A stretch of DNA of 64,000 bases from NCBI RefSeq assembly GCF_036588685.1, contig NC_086375.1, positions 44,423,270 to 44,487,269 on the forward strand, written 5' to 3'. Below are positions 23,789 through 34,800 of this stretch, one piece after another. Each line of letters opens with the position of its first letter. Position 1 is the first letter of the stretch. The notes below the pieces were generated by a model, which saw only the letters and a list, made by a program, of their open reading frames with translations, ran no database searches and was not told the DNA's origin. Origin of the DNA: Mytilus trossulus (lineage: Eukaryota; Mollusca; Bivalvia; Mytilida; Mytilidae). Both the position numbers and the translations under genes were made by a program.

Positions 23789-25075
23789 CAGAGCTCCAGA
23801 TAAGCTGCGTATTTGCGTGATCACGCAATTCAAAAAATAGAAAACCCAATGCAATTGCCCATTGCAGGGTTCAATAACCCAATTAATTCAAAGGAAAACC
23901 CAATTATATGCCAAAACCATGAGTTCTCAACCCTTTTGTTGGCTACTGTTTGCGTTATTTACCCTTATCTGTTTTCACTTGTTGCGTAATCTATAATATT
24001 TTTATTATATTTATAATTGGAAATGTCCTTTCGTTCTAAAAATAGATTCCTGCATATCAAGTAGCTGAAATGGGTCCCTGTTGGCATTTTCCCTTGCTCA
24101 AAAGGTACACTTGGTTTTGAAATCATTTCGATCTTCTCGGCGTTTATCCGATTAGCGTGCGTCATGTTGTCATATTTTTTTTCGAATTGCTCGAGATTTA
24201 TCATAACATACATTGAATTAAAACGAAAGTGAATGTCCGATAAAAATATTGAATAGAAGCATGTTTTCAGCTTCTTTTGCATAGCTGAGGGAAAGATATG
24301 ATGATAACAACACTCAGCCAGTGTTTTTAGGAAGCGTCCGTCGAACGCATGGGCGTGTTTGCGTACCTCAACGAGAACATAATTTGCAAATAAACATGGG
24401 CCTTCGTCAAAAACTGAATCAGTTGCCGTTAGAAAATGTGAAAGGCCAAATCAATTATGAAATGATATGTAATTGGAAACCAAAAATTCTAATAAAGGAT
24501 GAATTAACCCAGATGTATGTAAATTGAATAAAGCAAAAACATTCAAGTATAGTAAGAGTTTATATACTATTTTTTTTCTTTCGTTTTACAGTTAATGAGT
24601 GAATACACACATAGGTACTCCTCTCAGAATTTTTAAATAAAGGTATATAAGAGAAAAAAAGATCTGAGATGAGTGCTTGGGAATGCACATATCCGTTACA
24701 TTATAAGTTGTGAGAAATTACAAAACTGGCAGAAGGTTAAAAACGGGGCCTACAATTGCTCGTCAGTGAATTAAAAAAATAAAACAGCTATAGCACATAT
24801 TATTCAAAGAAAGAAACATACTTAAGATGGAAAAACCTCCGGGGTTGATATTGCCTAAATATTCAATAGTGTGTTGATGAAAAAACCCAATACATTAAGG
24901 AGCTTGGTGGTGAAAAACCCAATACATTAAGGAGCTTGGTGGTGAAAAACCCAATTTGATATTTACTTGAGGGGTGAATTGGAATTGATAATGCAATTGA
25001 AAATCTTTATCACCCAATTACATAAGAAAATGGTGGGTAAAAACCCCAATTTGTGAATTCTTATCTGGAGCTCTG
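23789..25075. mobile_element. DNA-transposon-like element with CAGAGCTCCAGATAAG ends
   Basis: The left end CAGAGCTCCAGATAAG (23789-23804) is the exact inverse of CTTATCTGGAGCTCTG (25060-25075). 'gagtaa' precedes and follows the element (23783-23788, 25076-25081), a candidate 6-bp target duplication. The interior repeats 'aaaacccaat' motifs near both ends and a 32-bp tandem duplication at about 24887-24955. Small frames inside (23965-24282 -, 24321-24527 +) resemble nothing I know. It is probably a non-autonomous cut-and-paste element; the superfamily is not certain. Confidence 0.75.
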
Positions 25076-25519
25076 GAGTAAAGATTTGGACAGTAGTTTC
25101 CAGTGTAAATCCTTTGAACTCAAGGGAAAAGTTGTACATTGTTGAAATGTGCAAGAATTTAGATTTTCTGGCAAACTTTTCAGCAGACAATACCTGTTTT
25201 TGTGAAATCACCCCCTCCTACAGGTTTAAACCCAGGTATTGAATCTACAATGTACACACCTTTTGAAGTTGTACACTGCACATTCATGACATTATGAAGT
25301 TGTGTTTAAAGATTACACTCGCAGCTTGTGCAGTAGGATGTTCTGCTTGGGACAATATTCTTTAATAGAAGTATAAGTGTGATAACCATAAGGCAAAATA
25401 AAATATGGGTGTTCGCTATTACACCTTATTAAAATAGGGTTGGTTGGTAGTTATTTTTTAATTTTACAATTATTGTTTTACATGAGTCTATGGCAGAGAA
25501 GTTCTGAATTCACAGTACA

Positions 25520-25632
25520 GTGCTTATTGAAAAATTACATACACAGCTATTAGGTAGGCTTTTTCTAAGCTTAAAATTAATGGATAGGTAAGGAAACAGG
25601 AAACACACATATTTTTTTTTATTTGGCGTAAG
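25520..25632 (+). repeat. Dispersed repeat B, second copy
   Basis: It matches 7083-7193 in order and orientation: 'gtgcttattgaaaaat', 'gtaggct', 'acacacatattttt', 'atttggc'. It lies directly upstream of the duplicated splice acceptor of the SH3/zinc-finger gene. Confidence 0.6.
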
Positions 25633-25642
25633 ATATGAGATA

Positions 25643-25870
25643 TTTTAAACATTGTATTTCAGATGTTTGTAATGCCACCATTATAAGATATTTTACACTT
25701 GTATTTCAGATGTCTGTAATGCCACCAATATAAGATATTTTACACTTGTATTTCAGATGTCTGTAATGCCACCAAAATAATATATTTTACACTTGTATTT
25801 CAGATGTCTGTAATGCCACCAAAATAAGATATTTTACACTTGTATTTCAGATGTCTGTAATGCCACCTAA
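25643..25870 (+). promoter_or_regulatory. Five tandem copies of a 3' splice site plus start codon
   Basis: A 47-bp unit, 'tttacacttgtatttcag' followed by 'atgtctgtaatgccacc', repeats with ATGs at 25663, 25710, 25757, 25804 and 25851, exactly 47 bp apart. Each copy presents a pyrimidine-rich AG acceptor abutting ATG. In the first four the frame closes with TAA after seven codons. Only the fifth opens into the SH3/zinc-finger frame. Upstream acceptor use would add short upstream ORFs to the mRNA. Confidence 0.85.
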
Positions 25871-28800
25871 ATTATATCATGGATGTGGAAGAGGGGTGTT
25901 TGGTCTTAAACAATGGGATAAACCACTACGTAGACCAAGAGTGTTGATTCCAGAAACCAATCAAGGAGAAAATATAAAAAGTCCTGATGCACTAAAAAGT
26001 CCAGAGATTAAATGTGGAGGTAGGTAGACACTTTGATATAAAATTTGACATGCAGTTTGATGATACATTGAAATTACATAGAGTTACTTCCCTTTGAGTT
26101 TGAAGGCATTTTTCTATCACATTGAATTATAGCTTTTGTCAAAAAAAGGTGCACATGCTCTTTTTCAGTCTTATACTTTTAAGGCAGAGGCGGATCCAGC
26201 CATTTTAAAAAGGGGGGTTCGTAACCCAGGACAAAGGCGGGTTCTAATTACATATCCCCATTCAAATGCATTAATAGTCCCCAAAAAAGGGGGGTCCAAC
26301 CCCGGGAACCCCCCTCTGGAATCGCGCCCGTAAGGGCTAAGCCTCCATTGTTAATCTTAAACGACCTTTCTTTAATACTAAAAGCAGCTAAAAAAAGACT
26401 ATAAGCCACTGTAAACTTAAGAAGGATGGATGGTTGTGTTTTATTAAGAACACGTTGTAGAATGGTTTTGAGATGGGATGCTGCTTTGTATTAAATGTAT
26501 TAATCTTAAGTTGGATATTCAAAAAGCTTTTCTGAGGGAACTTAACATCCCACACAGAGACATTTTCTACTCACGCATGTAGAGTTATTTCAAGTCCAAT
26601 ATTAATGTTAACATGCTGGTATTTTTGTCTTGGTTCAGTATTAGGCGATACAATATCCTGCTTACAGTAGCATATTTTTCTGCAGTGGATTTTGTTTCAA
26701 ATAGACAGGTTGTTGCTTTTAGAAAAATAAAGTTGTCAATTCATTATTTTTATCAAGAAGGCTTCCTCATCAGGCTCATTACCTAATGTCTATTATTTAC
26801 ATGTCCACATGTCTTTTCAAGGTGTAAGTGGCAGTGAGTTGTTTTGCCCTGTGCTTTTACTTTTAAAGACATGTCACATATAGTTAAGAAATTTTATCAA
26901 AATTGAGATGAGAGGTAAGCTGCTGTCTTTGGATATTCTGAAATACAACTAAGCCTACTTCAAAATATTTTAAAAGCCCTGAATTCATTATCCTAGATTT
27001 TCCATTTAGATTCTGTCAAGGCACAATCTAATAATGATTTTATTTGTATTATAGACTGGGCTAATTATGCTGACAAAACAGATGAAGTCAATTTAATTCC
27101 AAATCAGAATTTAGTAGTGAAATACAGTTATAAAGCTAATGCAGACAGTCCATTAGGAGAACCAGAGCTTACCGTTACACAAAAAGATACGGCTATGTTT
27201 ATATCATATCATCAATATAATAATCTGTGGTCTAAAATTAGAAGTTCTGACGGAAGAGTAGGATATGTACCAACGTCATATGTCATGGTAAAGTTATAAT
27301 TAGTTATTAAACATGTTGAAAATAATTTTTTGTGCATGTTTTACCCTTACTTGAAGATTCAATTCCTCAGCTGTCTTTACATTTTTAGGCAGTTAAGCTG
27401 CCTTATGCGAGCACCCTGGATTTGTGTGCTACCCAATAAATGCTGAAATACGTGCCATTGTTATTATCTAGCTGGATATTATGTTATTTATAACTTATTG
27501 GACATTTTTTTCATACTTTTCATTCTGGATTACAAAAAAATGACCAAAAAAACCTGAAATGATCGTCGATTTTCCCAAAAGTTTTGAAGTTGCACATGGG
27601 AAGTAGAGCACATTATATATAATTAGGAATCCATATGTATTTTATTATCCCCTGAGCTTTTGGCTAAGATGTCAAAGAACAAATGTATGAAATATTTAAT
27701 CGCCGAAAATCTCTAAAGACAAGTAGTTTAGATTTCCCAAATTGCAAAAGTCGTAGGAATATTGTTTGTCATCAATACGTAGTCAACTACGTCAGTAGTC
27801 TATTAAAATAAGTTCGACTGATCACGCTGTTGGCGGCAATTTTGAATTAGAATACAAAGTTTCGTATCTTTTCAATTTGGACGCAGGGCTTCAAATTAGC
27901 GGTGGTCAGAGGTCTTCGACCTTCTATTTTTGCAGTTGGACTTTCTACTTGGTTACTAGCTACACCCGACATACCTTGAAAGAAAATAAAAAAATAACTT
28001 TCCAAACATTTTTACCAAAGTTTTCTAATAACAGAATAAACGATCTCAAACTTATTTTCATCATTACTATCCATGACAGCGATGTTCAATTTGTTCAACC
28101 GCTAGATTTATACAGAAAATCGCCGACAAATAATTTGTAAATCTGAGAAAAATCGTATCTCACTCCATCTCAAAATCAACATTGAAAATAAAATGGCTGC
28201 CGGGGAGGACATTTACAATATTGGATCCGATTCCGGAATCGGATAATGGTAATCCCGGGTTTGGCTATCATTTAAAAAAAATACGGACTGGTGACAAAAT
28301 ACATCTATGCATGTTAAATATATATATTAAAACACTAGAATTGAAAACCAAAAGATATATGTAAAAGAAAGAAAAAGCAGAAAACATTATGTACACAAAT
28401 TTTAATGTCAAAATCCAATACAAAGTGACAGCTGAGAATAGTTTATCTAACAATATATATGTTCCTGGTAACAGTATAAATTTTCTTTATCAGTGATAAA
28501 TGTTGGTAATGCATGTTAGATGCTTTTAAAGTTAAACATATTATTGCAATTTCAAGGGGTATTTTTTTCTTCTCAATTTTGATGGGTCAGTTAAAATAGC
28601 TGGAAGTTTCTTATACAATGTATAAAAAAAGATGTGGTATGATTGCCAATGAGACAACTGTCCACAAGAGAACAAAATGACACAGACATTAACAACTATA
28701 GGTCATCGTAATGCCTTCAACAATGAGCAAAGCCCATACCATTACCACATAGTCAGCTATAAAAGGCCCCGATAAGACAATGTGAAACAAATCAAACGAG

Positions 28801-31800
28801 AAAACTAATAGCCTTATTTATATAAAAAAAAATAACTATGAAACAAATATGTAACACATAAACAAACGACAACCACTGAATTACAGGCTCCTGACTTGGG
28901 ACAGGCACAAATAGTGCAACTACAAAAATGTATATATATGATACCTGAATGTAAGCAAATCTTATTATATATAGGTGGAGTCCATTGGGCCACTCTACCT
29001 CCTCCTATTTGATAACTTTGAAACGGATGGGATCCCCACCCCTCGACCATATACATTCATGTATGAGACTAAATAAATAATCAAATGAAATATAAGGGAA
29101 GTCCCCAGGGTCACCCCACCCCCTCATGTTTTAGAACTTGGAAACAGTTGAGATCCCCACCCCTAAACCATATTTATTCATGTATGGGACAACATATAAA
29201 TAATCAAATGAAATATAGGGGTGATCCTTATCCTATTTTAGAACTTGGAAACGGTAGAGATCCCCCACCCTAAACCATATATATTTATGTATGGGACAAT
29301 ATAACAAATCAAATGAAATATGTAGAGGGAGTCCCTGGGGATCACCCCACCCCTCCTATTTCAGAACTTGGAAACGGACGTGATCCCCACCCCTAAACCA
29401 TATATATTTATGTATGGGACAATATAACAAATCATATGAAATATTGGTGGAGTTCGTGGGGCCACTCTCCCCCTTCCGGTTAGAGAATTTGGAAACAGTT
29501 GAGATCACCAATCTTAAACCATATATATTCTTGTATGGGACAATATTACAAATCAAAGGAATAATGTGGGGGTCCCTAGGCCCTAGGGTCACTGTTCATC
29601 CTCCTGTTTGAGAACTTGGAAACGGTCGAGATCCCCCACCCTAAACCATATATATTTATGTATGGGACAATATAACTATTCAAATGAAATATAAGGGTTC
29701 CCTGGGGGTTACCCCACCCCTCCTGTTTGAGAACTTGGTAACGGTCAAGATCCCCACCCCTAAACCATACCGTATAGCGGGTTATTTTCACAGGTGTAAA
29801 ATTTCGCGATTTTCATTGAATAAGGTATATGAAAAATTTTGGCGGTTATTATTTTGGCGGATTCAACATCTTTAACATTACCTTTGCATGTACACTTTTA
29901 AATTCGCGGAATTTATTTTGGCAATTTTGTTCTTTCCGCGAAAATAAGCGAAAATTAACACCCCGCGAAAATAACCCGCTATACGGTATATATTCATGTA
30001 TGGGACAATATAACCAATCATATGAAATATAGATGGAGTTCTTGGGGCCACTGTACCCCTTCCTGTTTGTGAATTTATAATGGTCGAAATCCACAATCTT
30101 AAACCATATATATTTATGTATGGGATAATATTACAAATCAAATAAATTATAAGGGGGTCCCTATGGTCACTGTACACCCTCCTATTTGAGAACTTGGAAA
30201 AATTGGAGATCCTCACCCCTTAACCATATATACTCATGTATGGGACTATATAACAAATCAAATGAAATATAGGGGAAGTCCCTGTGGTCACCATACCCCT
30301 CCTATTTAAGAACTTGGAAACAGTTGGGATCCGCATCTCTAAATAAAACGAAATATAGGGAGAGTCCCTGCAGTCACCCCACCTTTAAATTAAACCATAT
30401 ATATTCATGTATGAGAACTGATCAAATGAAACATAGGGAGGGTCCTTAGGGTCACCCTACCCACTCCTGTTTGATAACTTAGTGTACTGTTGAACACAAA
30501 CTCTGATTTCTTTCCAGGGAAGCAAGTAGTGTTGGATAATCGGTTGGAATTACCAATCGATTATCTATTACAATCGGTTGACAGCAACCAACCGACTATC
30601 GGTTATAATCGGATCATAACACCTTGCCCTTTTTTTTTTAAAGGAAATCATGCATTTAGTCTCATTGTACTTGTCTAATGTGTATATCCATATCATTTCA
30701 GAGTTTATATACCAGTATTCATATTTGATCTTTTGTTTCCATTTCATATTCTGGCATAATTACTACTAAATTATAATTCTAGTACATTTGATAATTATCT
30801 ATTTAGCAGTTAAAACAATGAATTAATAAGAATCAAGATTCATATTGAACATATTTTATCTCATAATTACCAACAGTGACACTAACATTTCTAAATTTCA
30901 ATGGTGAAACTCACAAAAAAAATTCAATAACATAGCTGTATATATATGAACATTTGGATGCTTCAAATTAGGAAAAGATATATAAAGTTTTTTTTAACTT
31001 TTAGAAATTTAAAATTACCAGAAAAAAATAAAACAATGCATTTGCATTTTACAGTAAACATGGGTATTAAGCCAATGTCTGTTAATTCATGTAGAACGCT
31101 TTTATTACTTTTGTAATCATTATTTTCTTTCAATTGTGTCATTCGTGTGTCTGAACTTATAATTGCAAGAATGCGGAATTTTTACATAGTTGAACCGTAT
31201 CCGATTCGTGATTGTTATATTTTTATAAATGGCGGACAAATTTCGAAAAATTTACAAAAGTAAACGATGTTTGGCAAGCAATCTGGAAAGGAATATGACG
31301 TTTTTGATGCTACAAATGGATAACACATTAATAAAAGGCAACTTGCAACACGTTTTAATGAAGCAACAGAATTATTTTATCTAAAATCAGAATTATTTGT
31401 ACGCTCTCAAGTAACAAGTCCCGGAATTGAAAGAAAGTATTTCATACCAAGTTAATAATCTTAAATACCATTCCATCAATCTGCAAATGCTTTTTGTCAC
31501 GTTTATAAAGAAGGATATTAGTTATTTCTTTAATTATAGGATGTATGACATTGTTACTGTCATCGACTGATATTTTTTGTTAATACTGTTTGACTGCGCA
31601 TATGAAATGCAAACAATAAACGGACCGGAAGTTGACAAGCTCAAAGTCCAGAAACTTTAACGACAAGTGATTGAACAAAATCCCAATCGATTATCGACAT
31701 CGCCAGTCCCAACCAACTGATTTCCGACTTATTCCGATCATCGGAACAACACTAGAAGCAAGTCTATTCATACTTTTACAAGCTCGTACTTAAGTCAATT

Positions 31801-34800
31801 TGAACTTCTAACAGTCAACCAATACTAACGTTAACGACTGCAATAATTGCAAACTTGTACCACTGCAGACTCATGACCATGAAAAAAATATACTTGATAT
31901 ATGTGTTGCTTTTAAAAACTTTGACAAAATATGAATTATTTGCCTCAATGATTAATTCATTAAATGAACATAAATGTACAATATATGATTGTTTAATGTT
32001 TGTTCTTTTTAAAAAATCTTTAAAAAAACAAATTGAAACAACAATATTTGTCTTATTATATAAACTTCTGTCAAGTTTGCCTCTGCTTTTTTTACTAAAC
32101 TGCCTACAGCGCCTTTGGTGCTTTGATTATTTTCATATTTTCAATTATGGGGAAATATTTGTCCTCAGAAAAAGTTCTCAAAAACCCCTTGGTCAACAGT
32201 TCTTGACATTTGTCAATTCACTATTAATTACAAAAGTATTCTGTTATTATAACCCGCAGAACATTAGGACTGCAATCTGGCACAACCTCAGAAATTATAA
32301 AAAATTATGAAAGTGCTCCATGAATTTTTGTTTTTTCTGTATCTGTATTTCCCACTTCTATGTATGGATGAGTACATCACAGATTCCTTTTGGCTATTGT
32401 GTGACTGGTTGGTCTGCACACAAGTTAGTCACACTTGCTGAGGAGTGCTGATTTAAACTCCTTGGTTGGAGTCCCACACATCTGAGTCCTCACGATGGTT
32501 CCAATCTAATGCAGTGCGCACTGCGATAGAGTTTACAAAAATGTATGAACTTGTTGGTGTTACTGTTTGGGACTATAGATATAGGAAGATGTGTTATGAG
32601 TGCCAATTAAACAACTCTCCTTCCAAGTCACAATTTATAAAAGTAAATCATTTAAGGAAAGTATGGTCTTCAACAAGTAGCCACTGAATGAAATATTATT
32701 TGTGGATGATACAATGTATGTTATAGTATTCATAATGAATTTAAAAGAATGTACATGGGGACTTAGTTTCAATTAGTATTTATGCATTCATTGGTTCAAT
32801 TTTATAATAAAAAAAAAACATGCAAAAAGGACTTAGTTTAGTATTAATCATGTTAATGCATTCACTTATTAAAAAAATTCCTTAACATTATAATTTCAAG
32901 AAACTTGTGTCATATGACTTTTGATAAAAGTACATATCTATTTGTCACATACTTATTTTTAAAGTTGAATGGAATTTTATTATATTTGACATTTAAAAGA
33001 GTGAGTAGGCATTTAGAATGAAAAGAAACATCATTTAACTCCCACCTGGCACCTACTCATAGTTTTTGTAAACATCAAATGCAATTAAAAAACAAATTAC
33101 AAATTTTATTGCTCTTTTAAAGCTTTGAAGTACAAAATTAGGTATCATCAATTCCACTTTTATAATGCTTTTTTTTTTTTATCAAACCCTGCAAGTTAAT
33201 TTATTGTTTATTTTTATTTTCTTTTTAGTTTCAGAGCAATTCATCCAAAGTTAAAAAAATTATCAAGTACTTCATTTATTTCCTACAGAAAATGAAAATT
33301 AAAGTACAAAATATTTTACCATAGATACTGGTACACAATATTCCTGCTAATTCATTCAATAAAAATCATTAGTTATAGTTAAAATTATATCTTCAATTTA
33401 GTTTGTTAGCATTCCAGGAAGACAATGCTTATCTTCTGCTCATTCAAGAAAATCACTACAGAGCTGTGTTCCCTTAAGCTGGGGTCACACATTCACGATT
33501 TTTACTACCGTTCTTGACAGGACCATTCCCGATTAAAATTTATTAAAAGTCTGATCAAGATCCTGTGAATCGTGGATGGAAATTCAAACTTAAATTAAAA
33601 TTTGTAAAAAAAATAATTTAATCACGACAACAATCAGATAGTGTTCAGGAAGCACCGATATTCAACCGTTTCTAAGCGAATAAGTCCCGATAATCCCGTT
33701 CTGAATCCGCTTCTAATCCGATTTGTATTTTTCGCCAGGTAAAATTCGACCGAGTCTGTCACGACTGCGTCCCGACTCTACCGAATGTAGTCCGACTGAG
33801 ATCAGACAGTGACCAGACAGTGAACCGACGCTGACGGAAGTTATTTGTTCGAAAACTGTCGGCATGTTCGGGATGATCAGGTACTGTCGGAACGTAATCC
33901 TATCACGGTCCGCTCTATCGCATTGCAAACGGCTTTGTCTGGTCTCAGTCGTATTGTATTCTGTAGTTGTCGGGACTCTGACGTGGGTATCATTGACGAA
34001 TTTCGTATTAATAACGGGACTGTTTCGGAACGGTTTCGGCAAAAAACGGTTCACAATCGACAAGATCTGGAAGCAGTCTGGACTCAATCGGCAGAAAAAC
34101 AGCTATACAAAATTACTCCGGATCATTCCCGTTCTACAGGACACCATTCAGAATACACAAGACATTGTTAGGAATTCGATCCGATACAGCAGAATCTGTC
34201 ACGACATAGCAACGATTGTAATCCGATTAGGCAAAATCGGCTGAGTTGCCCCGAATGTTACGGGACGCACCTAACTGTCGGGATGCTTTGCCGAACTATT
34301 CGGACCCTTCCCGATCCGTAGGAATCTGTTACGAACTAAAACGAATGCGTTCAGACAATGATTGGACATTCCAGATAATTGAGGATACCAATCCGACTTT
34401 TTCACTTTTCGTATCGTATTGCTGTCTGATCTCAAACGGGAGCAATAATCGGCAATGTGTGAACCCCGCATTAACAGATCAGTTTAAAGAATGTGAACAT
34501 TTAATATGTTCACTTAAAGTTATTCCAAATTAAAGTTTTTAAAACAAATTCTGCCCAGGAATGATGCACATGTACACAATTTATTTACATGATAATAAAT
34601 AATCTTGGTTTATTGTGTATACAGGTAAACAAGCAATTTTTTGACAACATTTTCAATTTTTACTTGACAAACAAATGCTTAAGGTAAAATAGATAAATGT
34701 TTATTTTTTATCTCCAATGTGGGATGGTGACCTTGTTTTGAAAAAGATCGGTCATTAGAATAAGATTTGAAAAGATATACAGGCTATTACTGATCTTTGA

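Noticed and set aside
23965-24527. Small frames on both strands within the 23789-25075 element
   Set aside because: No transposase motif (no DDE/D pattern) and no known protein resemblance.
28975-30480. Regular repeats considered as a CRISPR-like array
   Set aside because: Units are contiguous diverged satellite copies without unique spacers, in a clearly eukaryotic, intron-bearing context.
31855-32310. 151-codon open frame on +
   Set aside because: It lies in AT-rich intron sequence just past the hAT-like element and has low-complexity Leu/Phe/Lys composition. No motif, no splice context and no homology that I recognise.
33713-34244. Open frames of 124-126 codons on both strands
   Set aside because: They fall in the CpG-rich TTAA-flanked element, where low stop-codon frequency explains long frames on both strands. 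No protein motif.
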